From NCBI GenBank assembly GCA_036426205.1, contig CM071569.1, forward strand, positions 5,892,876 to 5,956,875: a stretch of DNA of 64,000 nt. Reading direction: 5' to 3'. The notes under the pieces were generated by a model, which worked only from the letters and a program-made list of their open reading frames with translations, had not been told where the DNA came from and searched no databases. This document shows, in pieces, positions 22,611 to 33,277 of the stretch. Positions within the stretch are counted from its first letter, which is position 1; each line of letters opens with the position of its first letter. A program made the translations under genes and the position numbers. The DNA comes from Ascaphus truei. Its lineage: Eukaryota; Chordata; Amphibia; Anura; Ascaphidae.

Positions 22611-23680
22611 GCAGTATGTATGTATGTATGTGTAACCATGCCGTAAAATGGCTGCAGTCATCTCTCCTGCTGACAGTAAGGCCTGGTAGGTTATGGGCAT
22701 GCCAGCAGTAATCATGGAGGTTTGCCCTCACACCCTGGTTAGGTGCCCTATGTATAGATGGGAGTGGTCACAGGTTCTGACTCCATGGTTAGTGATGTCA
22801 GAGTTGTGCCAGCCCCCAGAGGATACATAAGGCACAGCACTGATAGAAAGTTAGTTGTTGCTAAGCTGTTGAAGGATTAGGTAATCACTTCTTCCCAGTT
22901 CTGGAAGGAGTGAAGATTGATGCAGTTATAAGTTGCTGATTATGAGACTGTGACCAGGGACCTGGCACAGTATAGATATCCCTGCGGGGATAGGGAATCC
23001 CTATATTAGGAGAACTATACCTTTCAAAGGGAAGTACGGTGAACAATGAGGGCTAAATACACCCATTGTGGAGGCAGCTGGCCCCACCGTACTCAATAAA
23101 GATGCTTCTGATCAAGACACTCGTGTGTGTAAGTGTTGGAGTCAATTGCACAGAGAGGGGCACCACAAGAGGAGTTCCTCACCAGGACCATCCACAGGTG
23201 ACCTGGGATCCTGATGAGGTGGAGGCGCGGCACTGGATATAGGTAGGACTCAAGCACACTACCTCAGCTGCCTGTCTGGGTTGGCAATCCCACACAACCA
23301 TCATGCGGGAGACTCAGGAGTCCGTTTGCCAACAGGTGCACCACCAGACATCACACTGTAATGGGGACTGGTTAGACCACAGGGGCCAATATGAGATTGG
23401 GTGGGTCAGGCCAGGTCAGAAAATCTGTTACATATGTATGCATGTATGTCTTTATTTATATAGCGCTTCACAGCAGTAATACACGTGACAATAATACAAA
23501 TAGTAAATAATGGGAAGAAGTGCTTCAGATATAAAAGTAACATTTAGGAAGAGGAGTCTAATTGGTCGGTAGGAAGAACGTACAGAGATAGTAGGAGGGT
23601 GTTCTGGTAAGTGTGTCTGTAAGGGGCCAAGTTTTATGTATCATGTGCATAGTATCAGACACTGAGCTACTCATGTGGCA
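22611..23680 (-). mobile_element. L2-group LINE 3' end (minus), split by the solo LTR
   Basis: To the right of the LTR the sequence reads GTCTTTATTTATATAGCGCT followed by the standard 3' UTR of the other L2 copies, up to about 23,680. To the left of the LTR is a short TATG run, the simple tail of the LINE. The LTR therefore landed in the tail. Confidence 0.85.
22631..23432 (+). mobile_element. Solo LTR, 802 bp (probably Ty3/gypsy-like)
   Basis: It begins TGTAAC and ends GTTACA, a perfect 6-bp inverted terminus. TATG lies directly on both sides, as expected for a 4-bp duplication, although the site is a TATG microsatellite. A TACATAA box lies near 22,824 and a poly(A) signal AATAAA at 23,095-23,100, giving plus-strand promoter and terminator order. 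There is no coding sequence and no second LTR in the window. Confidence 0.82.
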
Positions 23681-24089
23681 GGTTGCCAGTGAGTGCTGCC
23701 ATCTTGTTTGTGTACATATATCTTCTGTAAACGAAATAACTTATTTCTGGTCTGTGTTGTATTTCAGGAATGTATATTAAATGGCTTTTTTTGTTTTATT
23801 CATATGTAACAATCTGCATGAAAACAAAAAATACTTCATGAACAGGCTTGTTATATGTAACCCAGCTGCAACATGGACATTCAAAATAATTACTGCAGAA
23901 CAGCAAATGGACTCAGATGGGCCCTGAGCCATCTGCAGAAATAGATACAACGGGGGTTATTCATTAAACTACGCAAGTACTGATCAGGGCACTATCACAG
24001 CTTAATGAATAACCCTCAGTGAGTGAGCTTGTATAGAACACAGAAGTTGGCAGAGTTTAATAGGTACAGTTGGAGGATACAACCATTAA
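23681..24089. other. Unassigned non-coding sequence
   Basis: No recognised element or gene. Confidence 0.4.
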
Positions 24090-24340
24090 GGATGAAGGAG
24101 TGGCTCAGTGGGGAAAGGCACTAACTCTGAAGACAAAACCAACACTGACTTTGATACAGAGGAGTCTGGATCGAATCCCTCTGTCAACTCCTTGTGATCT
24201 TGGACAAGTCATTTTATCTCCATGTGCCTCAGGCACCAAAAAAAAATAGATTGTAAGCTCTACGGGGCAGTTACTTGTGCCTGCAAAATTCTATATATTC
24301 TGCGTAAACCGTCAGCATTTTACAAGGAAAAAAACTATTA
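24090..24340 (+). repeat. tRNA-derived SINE (plus)
   Basis: A box-A-like GTGGCTCAGTGGGGAAAGGC and a box-B-like GGATCGAATCCC are followed by the shared body CTTGTGATCTTGGACAAGTC, TGCCTCAGGCACC and TAGATTGTAAGCTC. It ends in a degraded ATT-type tail. Compared with 47,219 it carries extra sequence between the two boxes. Confidence 0.85.
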
Positions 24341-24893
24341 TTTTTAGATGAGAACAGGCTGCTTTGGCGATGTTCTCTGAGAAATGACACATGAAAGGTT
24401 AAATAAATTGCTTCTTTTTTTTTTTTTTTAGCTTTTTTAGCAGTCTCGGAGAAGCACGCAGCAGACTAAAAAGTGAGGCGTAAAAAAAAAAAAATGACTA
24501 AACTCCGAGAACATTACCTGTGGGAGTGACAAATTTAACACACAGAATGTGTCTGCTACGACTTAAATTGGGATTCTTTTGTCCCTTTCATTTTGCAGGT
24601 AATTAAACTATTTCTCAATTTGAGAAATGATAGGCAAAGAGTGATTTAGATGAAGGCATTTTAATTGGTAATTTCAAGGTAGAATTTATCACTTCTCATG
24701 TTGCTAAACGATAGCTGTGGATCTCCCCCCCCCCCCTCCCTCTGTTTGAAGCAGTTCTATTCTTCTAATATTGAGTGGTTGAACCATGCTTGGATCAAAG
24801 CATATTGGGATTTAATTAAAGAGGGGTTTGATGACGCTCCCGGTTTCAAAACAGGGCAGTAATGCTGTGAGAAATAAAGGATAATAATGTATA
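24341..24893. other. Non-coding stretch
   Basis: Contains an imperfect inverted repeat around T and A homopolymers (about 24,412-24,495) and a C run near 24,727. No gene is seen. Confidence 0.4.
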
Positions 24894-26127
24894 TCTACTA
24901 TATATTTTTGAAAGCACTGTATGTTTGTCTGCATGGCCTGTGTCCCTAGGGGAAATCTCATTGGTCCCTTGGGCCGCCCGCCCCGCACACCTCTCATTGG
25001 TCTGAGGCGGAGTGACGGCCCAAAACACACACAACACCACCCCCCCTCGCTCTCTGCGGCTCTCCCCTCACATAGACGCTCCCCCAACTGACCATCCCCG
25101 AAGCGCTCCCCACGGCTCTCACCACCCATAGGCCACTCCCTCACCCCGCTCTCCCTCTCACCCGTCACCCCTGCCACCCCCTCTCAAACCCCCCGCTCAC
25201 CCCCCCCACACACACACTCAGCACTCTCTCTCGGCTCTCCCCTCACCAGGCCGCTCCCCGTCCCGAGGGCGCTCTTCCGGCTGTCCTCCCCTCTCTCCCC
25301 GCAGAGGCACAGCACTCCTCACCGGAGCGTGTCAGCCTCGCCGCGGAGGAGCCCGAGTTGAGGAGGAGGGCGGCCGTGACCCGGAGGAAGAGGAGCGCAG
25401 CCGTGTACAAGGTGAGTACACGCAGGGGAATGGGTTATTTACCACGTCCCTGCCCTTTGCCCCCCCTACCCTCCATACCTCCTTCCCCCCCTACCCTCCC
25501 TACCCCCCTGCCCCTTGCTCCCCCCCTGCCCTCCCTTCCCCTTCCCATTGCCCTGCCCACTCCTCCATCCCCCTGCCCTTGCCCCCTGCCCTGCCCTCCC
25601 CCTGCCCTTTGCCCCCTGCCCTCCCTCCCCCCCCAGCCCTTGTGCCCCCTGAGCCCCCCTGCCCTTTGCCCTCTGCTCCCCCTACCCACATGCCCTTGTG
25701 CCCCCTGCCCTTGCCTCGCTCCCCTCCCCTGCCCCTCCCTCCCCCTCCCCCTGCCCTTTGCCCCCTGCCCTCCCCTCCCTCCCCTGCCCTTTGCCCCCCC
25801 CGCCCCTCCCTGCCCTTTGCCCCCCCGCCCCTCCCTGCCCTTTGCCCCCCCGCCCCTCCCTGCCCTTTGCCCCCCCCCCCCTCCTGCTGTTTGCCCCCCC
25901 CCCCTCCCTGCCGTTTGGTCCCCCCGGCCCCTCCCTGCCATTTGCCCTCCCGCCCTCCTGCCATTTGCCCCCCTGCCCTTGCCCTCCCCACCTTCTATGC
26001 CCCTTGGCCCCCCCCCGCTCTTCGATGCCCCCCCCCCCCCCCGCCCTTCGACCCCCTCCCCCCCCCGCCCTTCCACTCCATGCTCTCTGCCCTTCCACGC
26101 CCGGGCAACGCCGGGTATATCAGCTAG
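24894..26127 (+). mobile_element. Non-autonomous Helitron, 1,234 bp
   Basis: The 5' terminus is TCTACTATATATTTTTGAAA directly after A. The 3' terminus is CTAG directly before T, so the insertion is between A and T as Helitrons require. A 5-bp hairpin (CCCGG, loop GCAACG, CCGGG; 26,100-26,115) lies 8 nt before CTAG. There are no terminal inverted repeats and no target duplication. The interior holds a GC-rich segment and a long C-rich tract. No Rep/helicase sequence is present. Confidence 0.88.
25440..26090. repeat. C-rich tandem tract (CCCTGCCCTTTGCCC-type)
   Basis: About 650 bp of degenerate units of roughly 15-30 bp lie inside the Helitron. The minus strand is a long series of GGG runs. 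Long Pro/Leu-rich and Gly/Arg-rich frames on both strands follow from the composition and are not genes. Confidence 0.88.
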
Positions 26128-26380
26128 TATTACTATATTGCTGCTGGAAGAGCCATAAAGTGCCATATAATCTGTACTGGTATATGCATAATAGAAAAAT
26201 GAGTATCAGGATAACTCTATGCTAGTATGACCGTACTGGGATACTGTCCCACATATATCATACAGCTCCTGGCTACTGTCAGCATACTGACCTAATTGTC
26301 CATGCATTGGTGTACATACTCTCTTGTTTATCCAGTGCATCCATGTACAGTGTTAAAGAGGCATTACAACAGCTGTGTGT
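26128..26380. other. Unassigned non-coding sequence
   Basis: Flank of the Helitron; no recognised feature. Confidence 0.4.
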
Positions 26381-26734
26381 TTGATTGAAGCAGGGGGCTC
26401 CGAGTGGAACCCTGATCATTTCAGCTCTCGGGACCCCTGCTTCCAGAGATACTTACCTCCGTAGAAGATGCCGGTAGCTGCTTTGTTACTAGATGAGGCT
26501 AGCAAGGATCACCTAATCATCACCGCTTTTCAAAGCTCCTGCACCCTGCGAGCCATAGAAATCCACAATGTCATCATGTGCGGTTTCCTTGCTTCCTATT
26601 GGCCATGAGCTGCCGAGCTTTAAAAAGCGAGATGGGATATCGGCACTGCTAAAAGGTAAGTATCTCTGGAAGCAGGGGGTTACCGGAGCTTAAATTAACA
26701 GGGTTCAGCTCTGGAGACCCCCTGCTTCAATTAA
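26381..26734. repeat. Foldback/MITE-like repeat with GAAGCAGGGGG ends
   Basis: The left end TTGATTGAAGCAGGGGGCTC pairs with the right end, whose reverse complement begins TTAATTGAAGCAGGGGGTCT. Internal AGAGATACTTACC and GGTAAGTATCTCT phrases also pair. The superfamily and target duplication are unclear. Confidence 0.65.
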
Positions 26735-26782
<48 letters not shown>

Positions 26783-27740
26783 GCTTTGCACACAAAAAAA
26801 ATGTTTAATCAATGGCTTGCTCTTTAAAGTACCTTCTTCTCATACTTATCCTCCAGGATATTATGATGAGGAGGAGTCCTGAAGACATCTAATTACATTA
26901 CAATATTCGGCAAGTTCTCCTTCTTACAGAGAGTGAGGATAAAAACATAATATGTCAAAGGCATCACACAGATTAAGGGGTGAATTTTATATGCTAGGAA
27001 GCTGGCATTTGGGCAGCGAAAAATCCCAATGGAACTTTATGGGGATTTTCGGGTGAAACAGCCCTTACAGCCACTTTGGTACATATAGTATTAACCCCTT
27101 AACCTGTTAACCTAACTCATTAATTTTCTTTGGCTATATCAGGAACTGTACCTTTTAGCTATTGTGCTTATACAGTATATGCATTGAGTGTTTTAGTTTT
27201 GGTTCTAAAAATATTCATGTTTTGAACCTGGTTTTCACCTAACTTTTGTTGTTTGGTTTTGGATTATTACCAATTTATGGAAAAAACTAAAATTAAGCAC
27301 GGAAATGTTAAAACACTATAACAAAGAATAAGACCTTTTTTTCAACGAGTTTAAAATTGTCAAAATAATTAAGACACTAATATAAAAATAATGCAAGGAA
27401 CACCCCAAGTTTTTAACTCCACCGTAGAAATGATCACATCTGATCTAGTCTAGTGTTCTGGCCTTGGTACTAAATCATTTTGGGAGTTGTAAGGGTTATG
27501 TACTGTATTTGATTTTGGAATTTAGGGTTCTGGTAGATTGAGATTTCACACACCCTGTTTTGCCTATCTCGACACAAAAGCATATGATTCAGTCGAATTA
27601 TCCCATCTATTCCCCTAAATGTAAATTACTAATTTGGTCCATTCAAAATAAAATTAAATTAAGATCTGTTTTTATTATATTATTATACTATAAATATAAA
27701 ATCTGTCTTTATTATACACATTATAAATATACTTATTATA
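26735..27740. other. Non-coding stretch with TA microsatellite and a possible LINE fragment
   Basis: A TA-rich microsatellite lies at 26,733-26,781. At about 27,560-27,612 one plus frame reads AYLDTKAYDSVELSHLF, which resembles motif A of an L1-type reverse transcriptase, but the similarity ends at a stop codon. I regard this as a weak hint of an old L1 fragment. Confidence 0.35.
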
Positions 27741-28013
27741 CAGTAGTGCCCTGCTCATATGGCGGTTTCCGTTCCATGGCACCGCCGCAAAGCGAAAAGC
27801 ACCTAAAAGCAGAACCGGCAATTTTCATTGTCTCCTACCCTTCTGCGCATGTGCAGACTTGCAGTCCCCCGTTCTGTGCATTCATGAACTCGGTCGCTCC
27901 CCCTTCTGCGCATGCACGAACTCGGCCGTCCCCCTTTTGCGCATGCGCAGACAAGTCGTCCCCCTTCTCGGTACCGCCATATTGGCAGATCGCCGAGAAG
28001 CCGGGCACTACAA
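27741..28013. mobile_element. TA-target MITE carrying a short TTCTGCGCATGCGC array
   Basis: The left end CAGTAGTGCCCTGCTCATAT and the reverse complement of the right end (TTGTAGTGCCCGGCTTCTCG) are similar inverted repeats, each bordered by TA. The middle holds about four 30-33 bp units with the palindromic core CTGCGCATGCGCAG (27,838-27,968). Confidence 0.72.
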
Positions 28014-28164
28014 TATATTACAATCTTACATTGTATATTACAATCAATTATGCTTTTGTATATATTCTATAACAGTGTTTTTCAACTGTGATTCCATGGG
28101 CATCCCTTAGGGGTTCCTTGCAATATTCAGGTCATTTAAAATTTGTACCAAATCCAGAAAAATT

Positions 28165-28757
28165 TACATTACATCTGATCTCAGATGCGCTATTAGAGAG
28201 GGTTGGGGTTCCTTACAATGCATCTGATCTCAGACGCACTATTAGAAAGGGTTGGGGTTCCTTACAATGCATCTGATCTCAGACACGCTATTAGAGAGGG
28301 TTGGGGTTCCCTACAATGCATCTGATCTCAGACGCGCTATTAGAGAGGGTTGGGTTCCTTACAATCAATGTTCGACAAACTTATACATTTGCTCGCCCCG
28401 GGCGAGTGGATTTAACCCCCGGACGAGTAAATATTGGCCCAAGCAGCACACGTTTTGTACTAGGTGGCGAGTAGATTTTTTTGTGTGGCGAGTAGATTTT
28501 TTGGTGATTTGTCAACCACTGCTTACAATGCATCTGATCTCAGACGCACTATTAGAGATGGTTGGGGTTCCTTACAATGCATCTGATCTCAGACACGCTA
28601 TTAGAGTGGGTTGGGGTTCCTTACAATGCATCTGATCTCAGACGCACTATTAGAGAGGGTTGGGGTTCCTTACAATGCATCTGATCTCAGACACGCTATT
28701 AGAGAGAGTTGGGGTTCCTTACAATGCATCTGATCTCAGACATATTATTAGAGAGGG
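28165..28757. repeat. 49-bp minisatellite, nine units, interrupted once
   Basis: The unit has GCATCTGATCTCAGACGCAC, TATTAGAGAGGGTT and GGGGTTCCTTACAAT. Four units precede and five follow a 156-bp MITE. The array continues for a few bases on the far side of the Penelope-like element. Confidence 0.93.
28366..28521. mobile_element. Small hAT-type MITE, 156 bp, with perfect 8-bp TSD
   Basis: The element begins CAATGTTCGACAAAC and ends TTGTCAACCACTG, an imperfect inverted pair. CTTACAAT flanks both sides exactly (28,358-28,365 and 28,522-28,529). It contains repeated GGGCGAGT and GGCGAGTAGATTTTTT phrases. The 8-bp duplication identifies a hAT-type transposition. Confidence 0.93.
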
Positions 28758-29604
28758 ATACAGAAAAGAAGGGGGAGCACAGGGTGAGGAACCCTACTAT
28801 GGTATGTTTAACCTCTAATAGATGGTGGTGGGTGTAATAAAAGTATATAAAAACACTTACACGGCCTTGTGTAAATGCTATCACAACAAGGTATCTTTGC
28901 GTTTTTCTTTCCTTTGTCTCTGCTGGAATGGTTTTTTCTCTCCTCAGGTCTAGTTCTCTTCTTAGGTTCGCCGACAGCTTGCAGTTGGAATATCCCCCTC
29001 AGAGCAAATAGACATAAAAACAGATATGTAAGGGAAAACAATGCACGTGGTGTTGATAAATCTCAGACTATGATAATTAAAAAGCAACCGAAGCTGCAGT
29101 CACTCACACGGGCAAGTGTGAGTGCAATCCTGGGAGAATATATCTTGTCTTGCTTCTGGGATTTCAATGTTTTAATGACATGGGGGTGATATATAAAGAA
29201 TATAAAAATGGGTATACAGGATAATATTCACACGGCCTCGTGTGAGCAAGCACACGTCAAAATGTCCTTTTGTTCTATTTAGGTTTTCAGTGTTAACTCC
29301 CAAATGTGGGAAGTATAGCAGGTAGCCCCTCCTTGATGGTGGTGTGGAAATGAAAAAAGTCTGAGTTGAAACAGACTGCAGTTTATTAAACCATTCGTGG
29401 CACTCAAATACACTTAATAAAAATTAATATAAAAACAACATATAAAAACAACGAAAAAATAAAGAAAAAGTACAGCCAGTCTATAGGAAATGGATCGTGA
29501 GTCCGTGGGGTGCAGCTAACTGGATCCGCGTCCGGAAATAGTGCTGCTTCCTCTAGAATCACTCCTCGACGGTGGCTGTGTAGGTACAAATTTGCTTAGT
29601 GGAA

Positions 29605-29645
29605 AGAGCAACGCGTTTCGCCCTTTTTGGGCTTCCTCAGGCTCC
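29605..29645 (-). ncRNA. Hammerhead ribozyme motif with intact consensus core
   Basis: On the minus strand, CTGAGGA fits CUGANGA, GCCC-AAAAA-GGGC forms helix II, and GAAAC follows. Next comes the self-complementary ACGCGT (stem III) and an allowed cleavage base T. GGAGC before the core and GCTCT after it pair as helix I (four Watson-Crick pairs plus a wobble). The very short palindromic stem III is as described for Penelope-associated hammerheads that act as dimers. Activity is inferred, not shown. Confidence 0.75.
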
Positions 29646-29678
29646 GTAGATGGGGGGTAAGGCTTGTGATAAGTATAT

Positions 29679-30337
29679 ATTGTATTGTATTGTATGTCTT
29701 TATTTATATAGCGCCATTAATGTACATAGCGCTTCACAGTAGTAATACATGGGGTAATCTAATAAATAACAGATAATATAAATAACAGATCATGGGAATA
29801 AGTGCTTTAGACATAAAAGTAACATTTCGGAAGAGGAGTCCCTGCCCCGAGGAGCTTACAATCTAATTGGTAGGTAGGGAGAACGTACAGAGACAGTAGG
29901 AGGGAGTTCTGGTAAGTGCGTCTGCAGGGGGCCAAGATTTATGTATCGTGTTCAGAATATCCACAGTGCTATTCATATGCTTCTTTAAGCAAGTGTGTCT
30001 TAAAGGTGGGTCTTAAAGGTGGATAGAGAGGGTGCTAGTCGGGTACTGAGGGGAAGGGCATTCCAGAGGTGTGGGGCAGAAAGTGAGAAAGGTTTAAGGC
30101 GGGAGAGGGCTTTAGATACAAAGGGGGTAGAAAGAAGACATCCTTGAGAAGAACGCAAGAGTCTGGATGGTGCATAAAGAGAAATTAGGGCTGAGATGTA
30201 AGGAGGGGCAGAAGAGTGTAAAGCTTTAAAAGTGAGGAGAAGAATGGAATGTGAGATGCGGGATTTGATCGGAAGCCAGGAGAGGGATTTCATGAGGGGA
30301 GATGCTGAGACAGATCTAGGAAAGAGTAGAGTGATTA
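29679..30337 (-). mobile_element. L2-group LINE, 5'-truncated (minus), inside the Penelope-like element
   Basis: It starts with the reversed TATTG-type tail and TCTTTATTTATATAGCGCCA, continues through the 3' UTR, and ends inside the ORF2 C-terminus. The remaining open stretch (30,000-30,353) encodes [20 protein letters not shown] and the conserved tail of L2 ORF2. Confidence 0.92.
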
Positions 30338-31489
30338 TGCAAATGTCAGCCAATCCCCTGTCCAGCTAAGCGACGTCTTCTTGGTTAATGTCCGTTTTGC
30401 AATAAAGGCTAATGAGTGCTATCTGGCACTGTACTTAGCAATAATGTTTTGGCGAAATAGTTCTAACTTCGGCTCAAATTTCAAATAAATACTTAACTTA
30501 AACACATGGGTGTACAGAAAAAATGCAGACTAATCTAATACCTGTGTGATCGAAATATATAAGTGTATTTATAATGCTGACGTAGCTAAGTATAAATTAC
30601 GTGACAAGTTGGTATTGAAAGTGTGTGGTGAACATATATATATATATAAAATTTCAGTGCGAAAATCAATGTATAAATGCAGCTAAATGCTGACATGACC
30701 GAGTGTGGATAACTCAATGTATAAATTTTTAATATAATAGTGAAATGTGAATTAATTGTGCACATATATCAAATATGACCCAAATACTTTCATGGGTAGC
30801 TATATATTGATAGTGTGAGTGACCTAAATATAGAAAAATATATCTAACCTAATACTAGCTTATTTAAATGATAGTGTGAATGTGGTGGAAATAATAAAAA
30901 TGATCATAGAATAAATAAATATCTTAATGCAATGACATAATTATTACAATATTTAAAAACAGAATATGATGCCATTAAATGTGTTTATACATAGATATTA
31001 AAATAATGTCTAATATAAATGATTGGCTAGACTTTTCTATTCAACATTTGTAACCTTGTATAAAGATCCAATTCTTTAACCTTAAAACTAAATAATATTT
31101 CAACTGAAATAAGGTATACAATTTTATATACTGCTGCGTAGGAGTGAAATAATGATGTTGGTTATTTCTACTTATGACGTGGATGATTCCAGATCTAAAA
31201 GAAATTAGAAATGGTGAGGGTGAATATCCATATGTTATATTACATGTACTTATAGTTTTCATAAAACATAGTATTAAAAGTTAACCTGTGTGGTGTTTCA
31301 TGTGTACAAAACATTATTAAAACATTATAACAAATCAATGTTTAGAATAGGCATAATATCAAAAACGCCTAGAATAAGCATAAAATCAAAGACGCTTATA
31401 CATGAACTCAGAACATTGTTATATGTTTAGATCGAAAAAGAGAATGATATTGAACAAATTTGAAGGAGTGGAGGGGCGGGTACTGGAAA

Positions 31490-31741
31490 CTATATAAAAG
31501 CCCCCAGGTCTATGTCTATGTTCAAACCTTTGGGGGTCAATGTTTTTAATCTATAGATCCAGTACGTTTCTCTTTGGCAGAGTTTTTGGAGTCTCTCTCC
31601 TCCCCTCCAATGTAAGTCTACTCTTTCAATCCCCTTAAAAGTGAGGCCTTCCGGGTTTCCTTCGTGGAATAAGCTAAAATGTCTCGAGACACTGTGTGTC
31701 AATACCTGTTTGCGAATATTGCCCATGTGCTCCAAAATGCG
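31490..31741 (-). pseudogene. Penelope-like element endonuclease C-terminus (GIY-YIG domain tail)
   Basis: About 80 codons are open on the minus strand from the insertion point to a stop. Features typical of the Penelope-like C-terminus are HFSLFHEGNPEGLTFKGIER, followed by a WRGGERLQKLCQRETYWIYR-type block and KTLTPKGLN near the end. The block corresponds to the last third of the EN domain, which nicks target DNA. The GIY and YIG strands themselves, and the whole RT, are absent because the copy is truncated at the 5' side. The reading frame is intact as far as it goes, which suggests a fairly young insertion. Confidence 0.88.
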
Positions 31742-31843
31742 TAGAGAGGGTTGGGGTTCTGCAGACTTTCACAATATAATTATAGGGTTCCTTAACCAAA
31801 TAAAAGACGGGGTGTGTGCCGAGCACGCACGTTGTAAGTGAAA

Positions 31844-32165
31844 CTTCTCTGCGCATGAGCGAACAGCGCTGGACAGTTCTGCGCAGGCGGAGATGGCCTC
31901 TTCTGCGCATGCACACGCAGCGTTGCCTACTTCTGCACATGCGCGAACAGCGCTGGCTGCTTCTGCGCAGGCGGAGCTGGCCTCTTCTGCGCATGCACAC
32001 GCAGCGTTGCCTACTTCTGCACATGAGCGAACAGCGCTGGCTGCTTCTGCGCAGGCGGTGCTGGCTGATTCTGCGCATGCGCGGGTAGAGCTGGCCGCTT
32101 CTGCACATGCGCAAGCAGCAATGGCTGCTTCTGCGCATGCGCCAGCATCAAGGTTAGTGCACGTG
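31844..32165. repeat. Minisatellite with TTCTGCGCATGCGC core and 84-bp higher-order unit
   Basis: Subunits of 24, 30 and 30 bp, each starting CTTCTGCGC or CTTCTGCAC, repeat as an 84-bp block: GGCCTCTTCTGCGCATGCAC recurs at 31,895 and 31,979. Because 24, 30 and 84 are multiples of three, Ala-, Arg- or Cys-rich frames stay open on both strands without being genes. Confidence 0.9.
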
Positions 32166-33246
32166 CGCTTGTGAACGTGCACTTTTTCATCTCCAGCAAT
32201 GATTCTTTTTGTACTGTGAGATTAGCCATACTAGAAAATATTAATTGCAACAGAAGCTATTAGAAGCTTTCCCAGTTGTCCTTTTGTAAAGCTAAGATGT
32301 AACCTTTATTTGCAATAAGCTAAGTGTGCCTTTCTGGCAAGAACACACTATGTTACAAGCTATGTTCCTTTGTTTGTGATAGTTCCAGGAGCATGAACTG
32401 TGTCAGAAACAAGAAAGAAACAAAGCACAAGCCGTAGGAGATGAGAAGGGGGGTGTTTGCAAGTGTCTCTATCCAACTTTTGTATGAAAGTTACAAGAAC
32501 GTTTCAGAATTGTAAATAACAGAGAAGTGAAAATACCTTATTACCAAAACTTGTAAGATATAGTGGGGCTGTCACAAGGTCAGGTCTCTCATTCTCTATC
32601 CTTTGTCTATCCCCGTGGAAACACGGTTCAGAGGGTCACTCTCTGTATGCATTCGGGGACCTGGGACCGTGGGAACAGGTGGTCCTTGTGTGTAGCAGCT
32701 CGGGTCAGCACAGAGACAGAAAGCTTCAGTAACAAGAAACGCTTCCTATTGTGCGTGTGGCTGGAGAATGGGGAAACGCTTTGAAATGTATTGTTATTCT
32801 GTGACTGGATTCTTTTCAGGTTCGACCAAAGTAAAATCTATTGATAGATATAGTATATGAGCTTTGAAACAACATAACATAGCAGATATTCTGTTATTTT
32901 CCACCTTCAAACGCTCTTTGCTGAGACATAGATACATTCAGAATCTGGTCAACTACTGTACATTTAGTGAGACTAGAGATTGGACAGACAACACGTCTAA
33001 TTAGTGCTCAAAGTTTCTTTAAAAGGCACCGGTACTGCGACGGACTTAAAAAGTGTCAAATGCATTTGCCATTGGGGGAAAGCTTTGTATTATTACTATA
33101 TTTGTTTAAATATGTATTATATATACAAGGGGTTTAACTAAATAACCAAGTAATTAATATTATTATTGAAGTATTTAAACTTTCTACTTATTTCCATATA
33201 TGTTTTGTCAATTTGATGTAGCATTGGGCACCCCTGTCTTTTGATT
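32166..33246. other. Unassigned non-coding sequence
   Basis: About 1.1 kb with no recognised element. The stretch 32,560-32,780 has an open frame of 73 codons with no resemblance. An LTR was considered but no TG/CA pair with a duplication was found. Confidence 0.35.
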
Positions 33247-33277
33247 TTATATATATATATATATATATATGTATATA
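33247..33277. repeat. TA microsatellite
   Basis: An uninterrupted TA run directly precedes a Helitron 3' end and probably served as its A/T target. Confidence 0.85.

Larger units (their letters stand above)
28758..31741 (-). mobile_element. 5'-truncated Penelope-like retroelement (minus), itself split by an L2
   Basis: TAGAGAGGG occurs on both sides (28,749-28,757 and 31,742-31,750), giving a 9-bp target duplication. Reading the minus strand from 31,741, a GIY-YIG endonuclease C-terminus is followed by about 1.1 kb of AT-rich UTR. Next come an L2 insertion (29,679-30,337), a hammerhead-like motif, AATAAA about 220 nt further, and CACACGG/CGTGTG hairpin-like phrases near the end. The RT portion is missing through 5' truncation, as is usual for target-primed copies. 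Confidence 0.85.
28073..31804. mobile_element. hAT-like repeat with a 49-bp internal array, host of several nested elements
   Basis: It starts CAGTGTTTTTCAACTGTGAT after AT-rich DNA and contains the array from about 28,165. After the Penelope-like insertion it resumes at 31,742 with the array phrase AGAGGGTTGGGGTTC and a short right part ending near 31,804. The right terminus is truncated. The superfamily is inferred from the CAGTG end alone. Confidence 0.55.

Noticed and set aside
24950..25420. CpG-island promoter with a first exon
   Set aside because: GC-rich and contains a GGTGAGT-like donor near 25,410, but it lies inside a Helitron and no coding frame resembles a known protein.
25358..26166. 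Long open frames on both strands (266 and 243 codons), Pro/Leu-rich and Gly/Arg-rich
   Set aside because: They lie in a C-rich tandem tract inside a Helitron and follow from base composition; all frames are open and no domain is present.
27555..27620. L1-type reverse transcriptase fragment
   Set aside because: Only one short motif-A-like phrase is visible before a stop; too little to annotate as an element.
32250..33050. Retroviral-type LTR
   Set aside because: No terminal TG/CA pair with a target duplication and no clear TATA box with a downstream poly(A) signal.
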